64,000 nt of DNA, from positions 14,362,378 through 14,426,377 of the forward strand of contig NC_048539.1 in NCBI RefSeq assembly GCF_902806685.2. Reading direction: 5' to 3'. This document shows, piece by piece, positions 30,790-41,789 of this stretch. The notes beneath the pieces are model-generated. The model was not told the DNA's origin. It saw only the letters and a program-made list of their open reading frames with translations, and did no database searches. Origin of the DNA: Maniola hyperantus (lineage: Eukaryota > Arthropoda > Insecta > Lepidoptera > Nymphalidae). Every line of letters begins with the position of its first letter. Positions within the stretch are counted from its first letter, which is position 1. The translations under genes were made by a program, and so were the position numbers.

Positions 30790-31060
30790 GGCACCGATTC
30801 CTTTGTCTGACTCTAAACTTAATTTAGAGTATTTGCATCCTTTTCTTTTTAACAATGCTAAAAAAGGAACGGAATATGACTTTCACATTTAAAGACTCTA
30901 AATTTTAGTGCACAATACAAATTTAAACAGTAGGTTCGCGACTGCGCGCTAAAATCACGGGTTTTACCATCTAAAAATTAAATTTAGAAATGTCAAACTG
31001 CTTCTGTCCTTTTCATATTACATATATTACATAATACTCTAAAATTAGGTTGTGCTTAGC
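30790..31060. mobile_element. MITE with CCGATTCT-type ends, copy 2
   Basis: Starts GGCACCGATTCCTTTGTC and keeps AACTTAATTTAGAGTATTTG, ACTTTCACATTTAAAGACTC and AATACTCTAAAATTAGGTTG. The extreme right terminus is lost relative to copy 1 (190-476). Confidence 0.7.
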
Positions 31061-31104
31061 ATATAGCTTAGTAAGCAATCGAAAAATGTTAACTTCAGTT
31101 TATA

Positions 31105-31345
31105 AAATTACTAACTGATGCCCGTGACTTCGTACGCGTGGATTTAGTTTTATAAAAATCCCGTGGGGACTCTTTGATTTCCTGGGATAAAAAGCTTACG
31201 TCACTCTCCAGGTCTTTAACTATACCCATGCAAAAAATCACGCCAATCCGATGCCTTTTTGCGACGTGATTGACAGACAAGCCAACAAACCAATAAACCA
31301 ACAAACAAAACACACTTTCACATTTATAACATGAGTACTGATATA
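31105..31345 (+). repeat. R1 repeat, plus orientation
   Basis: ACTGATGCCCGTGACTTCG, CCGTGGGGACTCTTTGATTT, TTGCGACGTGATTGACAGAC and CACATTTATAACATGAGTAC. Confidence 0.8.
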
Positions 31346-31709
31346 GTATTAGCAATAAGCAATCGAAAAATATTTATTTCATTTAATACAATAATTATAG
31401 GACAATCCTAAACCGTGATACCGTAGCCGCCATGTTAATTCCGACTGTGACGTCATATGGATTGAAATTGTAATGTATTTCACTAAGAAAACACAGTTGC
31501 TTACCCATCCGTGTGACGTTATGACAGCTCATGAACCTAAAAAGATAGCGGGTAGCTTCTTCGCTGCGAAATTTAAAATGCAAAATTTAAATGCATTTTA
31601 TTGATTGCAATTTTTTTGCTAGTTTATTATCACTTTAGGATCAACTTAAGCTACTTTTCAAAAAATATCCTATTACAGAGACGCTATTAAAAAAACTTCT
31701 TACCGAAAA

Positions 31710-31865
31710 GTATGTTTTTATTAAACCCATACGCCTAGTTGCTTACTACGCGGCTTCGTACCGGAACGCCAAATCACTTGGCAGTACGTATTTGCCGGTA
31801 AGTGATAACTAGCTACGACCCCGAAGCCTTCCACAAAACTAGACCAACGCCATTTGAGAAATCAT
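31710..31865 (-). repeat. SINE-A body fragment
   Basis: TTTATTAAACCCATACGCCT, CGGCTTCGTACCGGAACGCC and GGCAGTACGTATTTGCCGG. Confidence 0.6.
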
Positions 31866-33725
31866 TAGCTAATTTCTAAATTGCACCTGCCGAAAATCTA
31901 ACTTCAAACCTTCCTTTCATAATATCGTTGACCACTGTATATTAGATATAAAAAAACAATAGAATAGAAATGAAATGGATGGAATATTTTAAATCAAATT
32001 CTCTAACATTACATAATTGAAAATATTTATACCTCTCACTGGAATATTATGCTGTGCTATTGTAACAACAATTTTTCGAATTCTATCTAAACTAAAAAAA
32101 AACTTACAAACTAAGAAGAAAATACTTGAAAGTATTCCATATCCATATAAAGCAATTTAGAAACGTTTAACAGAAAAATTATTGCGCATAAACGTTTTGT
32201 TTTCCACAACAATTAAACTGCTAGATTTTATCGTCGGCGGAACTTTTCACCTAATTACTTAGGCTGTATTAATATAGGGAAAGCAGCATAAAAATAGGTC
32301 ATATATTGGCGAAAGAAAGAGACGAAAAATAGTGCAACAAATTGTGGTATTGCTTCATCCCTCTCTAGCGCCGGAAATCAATAATAGCAACTGGCCACGT
32401 GGAGCCAGGAAGCAAAGCCCGTTCCATTTACACTAGCCGAACGTCGCCAACGGACCACTTTGACAACGTTCTATTATTCGGAAATTGAATTTGAACGTCT
32501 TGCTTTCTGCTTCAACTGGCTCGAGGTGAATCAAGATTCCGTTCAGAAATCGGATGGATTATTTGCCGCCCAGCGCACTAACCCGCTTTAAATGTCAAGT
32601 GATTTTTGTAAAAGTTTTGAAATTTCAACAATTTTTTTAACGAATTACTCCAATACAATAAAATCTATTTCATTTAATTCGACTTAAGTATATGAAAAGA
32701 TTTTTTGTTTAAATATTAGGTGAAATAGGTAGTTTTAAAAAATTAATTTTTATAATTATCTATCTATACGATGATCTATACTTATTATGTATGAAAGAAA
32801 GAGAAATAAAACATTTTTTGTATAATATTACGGGAGGTACGATGTTGAAATTTAATACAAGTAGCGCCATCTAATTTACATACAGGGTAAAGTTTCAGCT
32901 ATCAGGGTTTACTGAAAAATTTTGAAAGCACGATTGATTCCAATGGTTCCAAGGTTTATACCGGGGTTGGACTTTCATTAGAGTACCTAGCGCCATCACT
33001 TTAGGAAAACCTTTTAAGGAAAAGTGTCGACAGATGGCACCACTTTAGTTCCAATTTTCACCGCAAAAGGATAACGGCGCTATGGTTCTGGCTGTGCCCT
33101 TAGACAAACGGACTGTGCTATGCAGCAATTTTTAAATAAAGAAGGTAATGCCACTGTAACGTCATAGAGGGCGTGGATATAAGTTTAAGTTAGGAATTTC
33201 AAATAAACCTATGGCAAAGTGAAATGATAAGAAACTTTTACGGCTACGCCGCTCGGGCGTTTGTAGCGAATGCAGCATTCGTAAGTACCTATTTTCAGTG
33301 TTATCAAACTACACACAGGACAAAAACCTAACAATAAAAACAACATCTTACTTTGTTACTAAGTATATAATTTAATTTCATTGTTAATATTAGGCACTAT
33401 ACGCTTCCCGCTGAGAGCCCTAGCGGGATGCCAATTTTCCTATACAACAAGTCCAAATTTTCGCTACAACCGCACTAATTTGTAAAATACGGAACTATTG
33501 ATATATGTATAATGTATATACTATTTTCAATTTGTTCCATTATTTTTGGTTATTAGGTAGGTATTATCGGGAGCCAAAAATCTGGGCATACCACGCTAAG
33601 AACCGATTTCCTCACTAGCTATACCGTATATTACGCCTCACAATCCTGGATCCTTAACGGCCTATACGTCACGATATTACAGACGAATTTACAGTAAACT
33701 TAGACAGCAGTGTAATCTTTGTATA
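31866..33725. other. Largest repeat-poor stretch; no gene seen
   Basis: Mostly unique sequence, likely intronic to the minus-strand gene whose exon ends at 33732. The motif AGCGCCATC occurs near 32865 and 32989. I found no further exon with both splice sites. Confidence 0.4.
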
Positions 33726-33731
33726 ACTCAC

Positions 33732-33920
33732 ATAATGTCTCCGAGCTTGAGGCGCGTGTGTATGAGCGCGCACGTTTTGTGGTCGGAGGCAGCGAGCGCG
33801 GCGCGGCGGCGGCGCGGCGGGCGCGGCGACGCCGGCGGGGACTCGCGGCGCGCGTGCACGCCGGGCGAGCTGCCCCGCCGCCGCACCGACGCGTGCCGCC
33901 CTCCCACGCCGCCCAGCATC
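33732..33920 (-). CDS. Internal GC-rich exon of an unidentified gene
   Basis: Read on the minus strand, a CTAAT branch-point motif and a T-rich tract end in CAG (complement of 33921-33923). An exon of 189 bp follows, then the donor GTGAGT (33731-33726). It holds 1 base, 62 codons and 2 bases, so it could be skipped without changing frame. The peptide starts MLGGVGGRHASVRRRGSSPG and continues VHARRESPPASPRPPRRRRA, then ALAASDHKTC and ALIHTRLKLGDI. The first two thirds are basic, Ser/Pro/Arg-rich and probably disordered, with RRRGS and RRES basophilic-kinase-like motifs. The last 20 residues look like the edge of a folded domain. LKLGDI weakly recalls the start of synaptotagmin C2B domains (LGDICFSL), but that is not diagnostic. 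GC content is far above the surroundings. Neighbouring exons were not found. Confidence 0.65.
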
Positions 33921-33949
33921 CTGAAACACAACAAACACAATATCAATTA

Positions 33950-34170
33950 GAGCCTCAATAGCTCAACGGTCAACGCTCAACGGACGGAAAAGTTTAAGTG
34001 CAGAAACCAGCCCAGAGTGAAGAAGAAGAAGAAGCTCAACGGTTAAGGAGCGGACTGAATTCCGAAAGGTTGGGCGGTTCAAACTCCATCCGTTGCCCTC
34101 TTGTCGTACCTACTCCTGGCACAAGCTTAGTAGGAGAGGAAAAGGGATTCGTTTTAAAAAAATCAAGTAA
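33950..34170 (+). repeat. SINE-B copy with an internal ~60-bp insertion
   Basis: Head GAGCCTCAATAGCTCAACGG, then a GAAGAAGAAGAAG-containing insert, then CTCAACGGTTAAGGAGCGGA, GGCGGTTCAAACTCC (B box) and AGTAGGAGAGGAAAAGGG. Confidence 0.75.
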
Positions 34171-34429
34171 TTTGAAAGTTTTCAAATCCCCGACTACGGT
34201 TTGCACTGCATCTTTTTCAGGCCGCACATTAAGCGCATAAAATCTGCTATTTCTTTTTTTTCAGCTCGCACATTAAAGAGCATAAAATCCGCCAAAGACA
34301 CCTATCAATATAAATCTAATGACATATCATTTATCAAAATCGGTTGAGCCGCTGAGTTGTTACGAGCGGACATGGGAGCGGACATACATCAGATCAAACG
34401 CATAATCCTCCCCTTGGAGCCGAAATACC
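34171..34429. other. Short direct repeat, otherwise nothing
   Basis: GCACATTAAGCGCATAAAATC near 34223 recurs as GCACATTAAAGAGCATAAAATC near 34269. Confidence 0.5.
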
Positions 34430-34484
34430 GAAAAGCCGAAATGTCATTCTAAAGGTCGATGTAGGTACATTATTTTCTGCCGCG
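34430..34484. mobile_element. CAGTACGC-ended MITE, right arm only
   Basis: AAAAGCCGAAATGTCATTCT and CATTATTTTCTGCCGCG match the right arm of the elements at 3416 and 63748. It is cut off by the TCA run that ends the adjacent LINE. Confidence 0.7.
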
Positions 34485-34960
34485 TCATCATCATCATCAT
34501 CATCAACCAATAGACGTCCACTGCTGGACATAAGTCTCTTGTAGGGACTTCCACACGCCACGGTCTTGCGCCGCCTAGATCCAGCGGCTCCCAGCGACTC
34601 GTCTGATGTTGTCCATCCACCTAGTGGGGGGTCTTCCAACGCTGCGTCTTCCGGTGCGAACCGGAACCGGAACCGGTCCGGGTCTTGGGACCCCAACGTC
34701 TATCGGTTGTACGAACTATGTGCCCTGCCCATTGCCACTTCAGCTTCGCAGCCCGTTGAGCTATGTCGGTTACTCTAGTTCTCCTACGGATCTCCTCATT
34801 CCTGATTTGATCACGTAGAGAAACTCCAAGCATAGCTCTCTCCATCGCCCGCTGAGTGACTCTGAGCTTTCTTATGAGGCCCATAGTTAGCGACCATGTC
34901 TCGGATCCATATGTCATCACTGCCACGTACAACGCCGCGTAGGTACTGTATGTATAAATT
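34485..34960 (-). pseudogene. RTE-like LINE, 5'-truncated reverse transcriptase C-terminus
   Basis: The minus frame reads YAALYVAVMTYGSETWSLTM, GLIRKLRVTQRAMERAMLGV, SLRDQIRNEEIRRRTRVTDI and AKLKWQWAGHIVR. This is the highly conserved region after the catalytic palm of RTE/BovB-like reverse transcriptases. The frame then fails in an AACCGG-repeat region (near 34655-34678). The 3' end (CCACTGCTGGACATAAG) is followed by a TCATCA microsatellite, typical of RTE tails. The catalytic part is absent. Confidence 0.9.
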
Positions 34961-35249
34961 TTAAGTCGGACGAATCCACTGGAAAACGTTTTAAAGAAAT
35001 AAGCGACACTAAAGACTATTGTATTTTGCCACAATAGCTATCAGTTGCGACCAGCTACCACAGTCTCTAAGCCTTTCCTAACTTAAGGAGCTCTTTGAAG
35101 GATAAATGAACGGGTCATTTGGACAATAAATGTAGGTATGTAACTTGTGATAAGGCACGTTCTCAGCGTAGTAGCTATTCAATAATACTCATCCCCGATT
35201 CCTCATACGAAATTCAATTCAATTATTTATTGGCCTAATTTTATCAAAA
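34961..35249. other. No gene seen
   Basis: No supported feature. Confidence 0.5.
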
Positions 35250-35465
35250 ACTAGCCCGCGACTTAGTCCGCGTGGAATTCAAATCCCGTAAGAAACTCTT
35301 TGATTTTCCGGGATAAATAGTAGCCTATGTCACTCTCTAGGTCTTTATCTATACCCATGGAAAAAATCACGTCAATCCGTTGCACCGTTGCGACGTGATT
35401 GAAGGACAAACCAATAAACCAACAAATAAACACACATTCGCATTTATAATAAGGGTACTGATTTA
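35250..35465 (+). repeat. R1 repeat, plus orientation
   Basis: AGCCCGCGACTTAGTCCGCG, AGTAGCCTATGTCACTCTC, TTGCACCGTTGCGACGTGAT and GCATTTATAATAAGGGTACT. Confidence 0.8.
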
Positions 35466-35504
35466 ACCCCGTTTAGGTAGTTAAAAATTATAATGCCGCG
35501 TGCT

Positions 35505-35560
35505 GTACTTAATCATCATCATGATCAACCGATCGCCGGCCCACTACTGGGTCTCCTTAA
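35505..35560 (-). repeat. SINE-C fragment
   Basis: TCATCATCATGATCAACCGA and TCGCCGGCCCACTACTGGGT. Confidence 0.55.
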
Positions 35561-35707
35561 AGAATGAGAAGGGTTATATTACCTTTAACCTCAAATTGAA
35601 CCTTCCTTTTATCATCGAGGTAAGTATGAATACTGACATACGCAATCCACTATTGTCATATGGCTGTTGTAATTCAATCATTAAAAGTACTGTAATGAAC
35701 GTAGGTA

Positions 35708-36135
35708 CAAAAACCGGCCAAGTGCGAGTCAGACTCGCACACTAAGGGTTCCGTACTACAATCGTATTTTATCGACATTTTGCACGATAAATTAAAAACT
35801 GTTATGCTTAAAAATAAATAAAAATCTGTTTTAGAATGTATAAGTACTTGGTATACCCACTTGGTATAGTAATCTTACTTTGAAAGTTGAAAAAGCAATA
35901 TTTGTTCATGAACACATTTTAATTTTTTTCTTGTGATGTGTAATCACAAGTTCACAGTTTTCAGATTTTTCCCCTCATGTCTGCTATAAGTCCTACCTTC
36001 CTGCCAAATTCCATAATTCTAGGTCACCGGGAATTACTCTACAGGTTTCTTGACAGACAGAAAGGCAGACAGACAGACAACAAAGTGATCCTATAAGGGT
36101 TCCGTTTTTTCTTTTGAGGTACGGTACCCTAAAAA
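35708..36135 (+). repeat. R3 repeat, full length
   Basis: AAAAACCGGCCAAGTGCGAG, TCAGACTCGCACACTAAGGG, AATAAAAATCTGTTTTAGAA, a CAGACAGACAGAC run and TTTTGAGGTACGGTACCCTA. Confidence 0.85.
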
Positions 36136-36784
36136 TGTTAAATTGTCTACACCCTTAGGAAAGTAACTTACAACTTTGATATGAAAGCAGGTAATATCAT
36201 GATATTAACTGTGTTAAATGGCATTCCAAGATGTCTCCTTTCAGAACGCATCGAAGTGAGTTGAATGTAGCTAGATACCTACATGAAATGTCTCAATTCA
36301 AAGCGGGCTCCTATTTCCTGGAATATAGAATTCCTAGTTAGGGCTTGGATAGTTAAAACGCGTGTCGGCAGTAAGGCGTATCAGCCTGCAGGAGCTACAT
36401 TCTTTTTTGCTTGCGCTTGGCAACAAAAAAGAGCCACCAAGTTTCTAGCTGTTTCTTCTTGATAGGAAGAGCATTTTGAACTTGTGATAGCTTATATTAA
36501 GGAGTTCATACAGCTAGATTCATTAAACAATTTAAATTCACTTATGTAGGAGTAAAAAGACCTTTATATTTCTATTTCTAAATGATGTTTGCATGAAATA
36601 TCTTTCCGATGATGTGCTCCATGATTGATGAAATTGTCTATTACAGAATCTAGGACCCCTAAATAGTACGTTACACTGCATAGCATGAGACTAATGACGT
36701 GTTACACAGTGAGACATGGTAGCTAGAACTTTCGTTTATTTATTTATTTTATTTTGATTATTTTAATTTTTCATAATTCATATA
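36136..36784. other. No gene seen
   Basis: No supported feature. Confidence 0.5.
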
Positions 36785-37025
36785 CAAAAACTGGCTTATG
36801 CTCGCGACTTCGTCCGCTTGGACTACACAAATTTCAAACCCCTATTTCACCGCCTTAGCGGTTGAATTTTCAAAAATCCTCTCCAATCCAAATTCTTAGC
36901 GGATGCCTACGTCATAGTAGCTATCTGCATGCCAAATTTCAGCCCGATCCGTCCAGTAGTTTGAGCTATGCGTTGATAGATCAGTCAGTCTGTCAGTCAC
37001 CTTTTCCTTTTATATATTTAGATTA
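36785..37025 (-). repeat. R2 repeat, minus orientation (full length)
   Basis: CTCGCGACTTCGTCCGCTTG, TTAGCGGTTGAATTTTCAAA, GATCCGTCCAGTAGTTTGAG and a TCAGTCAGTCTGTCAGTC run. Confidence 0.8.
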
Positions 37026-37309
37026 GATTTAATAGTTCGAAAGTTTAGTAGTGAGTGTGGATGCAACCAACCTGTCCCACAAGAAGTGTTGCACAACTTC
37101 TATGTAAGTGGCGTTGAACACATTGCCGTCACGCGTTTTATTTGTCGGAGCCTTTAGTGAATGTATTTGCAATACGGGAATATAAATGTAAACGTGGAAA
37201 GTTGAAGAGAGTCCCGTGATCTCTATAATGAACGTGCTTTCAAAGGGAACTGAGTATCTATTCATATAGATATGCAAACGAGTAAATACAGGACACGTCT
37301 GAGTACTTA

Positions 37310-37440
37310 CCAAGTTTCAACAGTATAGCTCTTGCAGCTTCGGAAAAAAGTAGCTGTGACATACGGACGGACAGACAGACAGACATGACGAATCAATTTA
37401 AAGGGTTCCGTTTTTTGCCATTTGGCTACGGAACCCCAAA
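37310..37440 (+). repeat. R3 repeat, right part
   Basis: CCAAGTTTCAACAGTATAGC, a GACGGACAGACAGACAGAC run and AAAGGGTTCCGTTTTTTGCC. Confidence 0.65.
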
Positions 37441-38011
37441 AAGTCAAGAGTTAATTATAATAATAAAAACAAAGTGTTGTAGATAGGTATGTTACAAGTC
37501 TACATCAGCTGTATTTAAACCTACGTTGAATTTGCATTATAATTTATATTACATTTATATAAACATCATAGAGCAGGAGAGTTCAATTTGGCTCACATCA
37601 TAGTAACACATGTTCCTGGAAAAGCACTTCACCGCTAGTTCAAATAGGTACCTATTTAACTTTTGGCGTACGTAGGTACTTACGTTACATAGGTATAACT
37701 TCACAACATAATAGCTGTAATGTTATACGAGAAACTTATTCACAACCAATTATAAGTCCCGTATACTTCTGCGAGTTTGTTTGGCATCCGTCGTACAAAT
37801 TGTGCGACGAACTTTTAGTTTCATTATAAATTCTTGTCTCCCGTGAAGTTTTTATTCAATTATTTGAAGCAAATTATCATCCATGGTCCACTGGGAGTAA
37901 AGTAGATTGATTAAAAATATTGTTATCCGGCTAAGAAACTTCGTTAAGAAGTTTTTATAGGATTGAAAATGTAGTAGTTAATTATTATTACTTAGTTAGA
38001 TGTTTTTTTTA
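37441..38011. other. No gene seen
   Basis: No supported feature. Confidence 0.5.
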
Positions 38012-38236
38012 TACAGGGTGTAACCAGAATGCTAGCAAAAACTTAGCGTTATTGTTATACTACCTAAACACAATCCAATACCAATAACCATTTGCCTCGT
38101 TTTGTAGTTTTAGTGATTTAGTATTTTTCAAACCCGCAATGTATAGCGTGCAAAACTCGTGGCAATGCCCTGCCAAGACGCGGCATTGACTCCGAGTGGC
38201 TTACTTCTGGAACGTTCGTTGACCTCTAGCGTCAGT
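38012..38236 (+). mobile_element. TACAGGGTGT-ended MITE, left part only
   Basis: TACAGGGTGTAACCAGAATG, TTGCCTCGTTTTGTAGTTTT and GACCTCTAGCGTCAGTCAG match 50396-50590. It has extra sequence (TTTTTCAAACCCGCAATG) where the 50-kb copy lacks it, and stops before the right end. Confidence 0.85.
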
Positions 38237-38257
38237 CAGATGTTTTATCCATACATC

Positions 38258-38382
38258 CATACTAATATTATAAAGGCGAAAGTGTGTCTGTCTGTCCGTC
38301 CGTCTGTCTTTCTGTCTGTCTGTCTGCTAGCTTTTAGAAATCTAAATCCACGCGGACAAAGTCGCGGGCATCATCTAGAACC
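38258..38382 (-). repeat. R1 repeat, internally deleted
   Basis: CATACTAATATTATAAAGGC, a long CTGTCTGTC run, then directly CTAAATCCACGCGGACAAAG; the middle is missing. Confidence 0.75.
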
Positions 38383-39109
38383 TAAACAATATAAACTACG
38401 CCAATATGTATTATCCTTTCTATTTGCATATCGACTTGTATCAAATATCAACTGTATCGGGTTATTATGATGTTGGAACTAGGCCACACATCCTCCAGCG
38501 TATTAACGGAACTGACTGTATGATAAAGTACCTTCATAGGGAAAGGGGTGATCAAAATCGAGATGTTACGTACCAATGCTTTGACAAGGGTCAAATATCT
38601 TTATTGCGACTTCAACTCACGTACGCATTCCGACCGTGCGTAGGCGAGCAATATGTCTTACAGATTTTTAAAGATTAGTTTTGACTTTTTGTAGGGGTCC
38701 TAAGAGGTTTTCATAATCTGATTACGCCATCTGTAGGTACTTTTAGAAGCTACCTGTCTAAAACTACATGCTTTACTAGTTTTGCCCCGTGACTTCATTC
38801 GCTTGATATAATTGATGATTAAACGAACTTACCTGAAGTGAAGTTCTATCCCGATTATACGACTTGCTTCGTCCGAAGAGATTAGCTAAACTTTGTAGTA
38901 GGCGTCTAGTATTCGCCTTTCTACCACTTATTTGAAAGCAGCATACCTGCATTTTTATTTTTTATTTTTTGTATGTGGGTAGTACGTACATCTTACTTGC
39001 TCGGTGTTCCTGTAATGTGACTCATTCGCGTTTTAGTGCCTCGCCGATCACCACGTTATTCAAGTTTAAAAACGATGACTTCATTCGCGTGATATAATTT
39101 ATAGCCTAC
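38383..39109. other. No gene seen
   Basis: A 90-codon plus-strand frame at 38406-38678 has fairly even composition but no recognisable domain or splice context. Confidence 0.4.
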
Positions 39110-39345
39110 TTAGCTGTCTACGACTTTGTCAGTGTGATTTAGGTTTTAAAAATCGCGTAAAAACTCTTTAATTTTCCGGGACAAAAAGTACCCTTTGTCA
39201 CTTTCCAGGTCTTTCGTATCCATGCAAATCAGTCACGTTGATCCGTTGCTCCTTTGCAGCGTGATTAAAGTACAACCCAATGAACCAATAAACAAACAAA
39301 AAAAGAAAACACACTTTCGCATTTTTAATTATGGGTAGTGTTAGC
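39110..39345 (+). repeat. R1 repeat, plus orientation
   Basis: TACGACTTTGTCAGTGTGAT, GTCACTTTCCAGGTCTTTCG, TTTGCAGCGTGATTAAAG and CACACTTTCGCATTTTTAA. Confidence 0.75.
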
Positions 39346-39454
39346 ACTCGGAATAACGTAGCAATCCTCTCAGTGTAAGTATTTGCAGAATCGGATCATT
39401 AGTGCTGGAGATTACCCGCTACATCAAAACTTACACACTTTTCCCTTTATCTAC

Positions 39455-39700
39455 ACTAATATTATAAAGAAGACTGTAACTAACTCTTTAAAAGAGGCAA
39501 AGTTTGTAAGTTTGTTTGTAGGGAGTAATCTCTGGAACTTCTGAACCGATTTTAAAAGTTATTTCACCAGTAGAAATCTACATTATTCCTAAATAATATA
39601 GGCTATATTTTGTTTTATATTTAAAATTAGAGATCCCTAAGAAATAGTAATAAGCTATCCGTGCAATGGCAGGGCGGGTCGGTAGTAACTTATAAGTATT
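39455..39700 (+). repeat. R4 repeat
   Basis: CACTAATATTATAAAGAAG, AAAGTTTGTAAGTTTGTTTG, AGTAATCTCTGGAACTTCTG and GCAATGGCAGGGCGGGTCG. Confidence 0.7.
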
Positions 39701-40289
39701 TATGTAGATTCATAAGTTTTGTTCGCATCTTAGTCTGGAGCAAAGTCGGCGACGGAAAGGGCTTTTGGTTTCATAGAACCCAATTCAGACTTCGTAATTA
39801 ATAACTCTACTACACAGTTATTGTAGCGTTTTTGTTTTAATTGAATATTTTTCAACTTTAACGCAATACACGTTTATTACAATTTTTTTGTATTTCCTCT
39901 TAAATTGTATATTCGATAAAATATAACAACAAAATTTTTTATTTGAGCATTTTGGCAGAAACATTTTTCATTTAAAAATACTTTTTCATGCTAAAATAGA
40001 GTCCGTAGCTTTGTTATTTATCTACTCTGTAAAAATGAGTTCATTACTTGAGTAGGTACCTACACATTCGCAATATCTAATTTTATGTTTCTGAGAACAC
40101 CCTCTATGTATCGACAATATTGGTTTTTTTATGATTTAAAAACAGCAACTGCTCACTGTAAGTAGAATGAAACGTTTATTGAAGAAAGCGTTCTACAAAA
40201 ACCATATCACTGACAAAAACGTTTCAGAATCTCAGTTAAGATGTAGTGCTAGGTAGGTACCTATTAAAATATGGAGCTATGCACTATGC
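39701..40289. other. No gene seen
   Basis: AT-rich, no supported feature. Confidence 0.5.
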
Positions 40290-40299
40290 ATATTGTATC

Positions 40300-40655
40300 A
40301 AAATCGTGTAATTTATTTTTCAACACACTCATAATTTTTCCACAATAAAGCACATAATGACACCTATACCTTATCAAACTGTGACTTTTTCATTGCTATT
40401 ATTCACAAGTGAGTTATAGTTTATTTTATTTTATTGGTTGAGTTGCATTGTTCTTAAAAAAGTTCAATGACACTTATAATCTAACTGTGACTTTTTCATT
40501 GCCATTATTCACAAGTGAGTTACAGAGTTTTACTTTATTTTAATGGTTGAGTTGCTATGTTCTTAAAAAAGTTTCGATACAAAAAATATCGTGTTCAATA
40601 GTACAAATAAACTTTTAGTATTATTTTCTTCATAAGTGTGTTGAAAAACGTCATA
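40300..40655. mobile_element. Candidate element with CAACACACT inverted ends around a tandem duplication
   Basis: TTTTTCAACACACTCATAA near 40315 is mirrored by TTCATAAGTGTGTTGAAAA near 40629. Between them a unit of about 107 bp occurs twice: first TGTGACTTTTTCATTGCTAT, TATTCACAAGTGAGTTATAG and TTAAAAAAGTTC, then the same landmarks from about 40488. Units differ at few positions. Identity as a transposon is inferred. Confidence 0.5.
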
Positions 40656-41129
40656 TTATGATACACGTGTGTATTGATGATTACCGTCCTCGGGTGTGTT
40701 AAGACCCTCACCTAACGGCTCGAGTCTCAATGGCGCCTCAGCCGTAATCACCAACATTACACACTTGCACCATAATGTACCCACTATTAGTCACGGCGCC
40801 AGTAAAAAATCACGTTTTACAAACGTTTATTTAGCATTTTAGCATACACACGGTCATAACATAGCGGACTGTCAGGCGAAGTTTACTCGACAAACACAGC
40901 CGTCGCGTCGCTCTCAAATAACATATTGGTGGAAGGTGGATACTTCATACGAATTCCGTTTCCAAAATAGATTTGTATAGCCTTTGCAAAGTGGAGTGGG
41001 GTACCCTCATTTGTTTAAATCGTATTATTAACGGATACTCGATCTTTTAGTGTAGAGGCACAGTTCACGACAGGTTCCTTCTAACAAAACATTGAGGCTT
41101 CGACGTCACTGGCAGGTGTCAAATGTTAG
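40656..41129. other. No gene seen
   Basis: 40670-40785 includes an imperfect inversion (GATTACCGTCCTCGG against GCCGTAATCACC) around a CpG-richer core. No gene. Confidence 0.4.
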
Positions 41130-41315
41130 TATAGTACGCGACAAGTCGAGATGGCAATCGGAGTGGGGACGCCCCGCACACCCGGACAGCCCCCACACTA
41201 ACCCGGTGCAGGATAACGCGGGTGACGTTCAGGTGTGCGGGGCGTCCCCCACCTCATACTCCGATTGCCATCTCAACCTGTCGTGTACACATCTAACAAA
41301 GCTGTCGTGTACTAT
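41130..41315. mobile_element. GC-rich foldback element with duplicated right end
   Basis: TATAGTACGCGACAAGTCGAG at the left; the right arm CCATCTCAACCTGTCGTGTA is followed by a short insert and a second CTGTCGTGTACTATA. Confidence 0.85.
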
Positions 41316-41479
41316 AGTACACATTTAACACAGGTAGCCGTAAAGCTGCTATTTTTGTTTGATTTTATGTCACCATTAACCTAATATCTGACATATCGTC
41401 TATTCAGGATCAAACCGAGAGTTTCCTTACCCTAGTAACTGTGGTAGACTTCTATTGGTTGAAAATGATGATGATCAAT

Positions 41480-41590
41480 TATTATCGACCTATCACCAGC
41501 TCACTACTGAGCACAGGTCTCCTCTCAGAATGAAAAGGGTTTGGGTTTCGTCCACCACGCTGGCCAAGTGCGGATTGGCAGACGATGATG
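41480..41590 (-). repeat. SINE-C fragment
   Basis: CGACCTATCACCAGCTCACT, AGGTCTCCTCTCAGAATGAA and GCTGGCCAAGTGCGGATTGG. Confidence 0.65.
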
Positions 41591-41789
41591 GTTTATAATA
41601 GAGTTATTTAGTACCCGAAAGTTAAAATAGTAGAAAACTGTAGCAACATAAAATATTACAACCGCTACAGAACTATTTCATAGACCACCTGTTCGCAAAC
41701 CGGCTGTGATTCAGACCGTGTGCATATTTGACTCACTCTGATGGAAATACGTCTAGAAAAATATTTAAAAGTCAAATTGTTTGGCTGTA

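Noticed and set aside
38406..38678. 90-codon plus-strand frame
   Set aside because: No recognised family, no supporting signals; it starts beside an R1 repeat.
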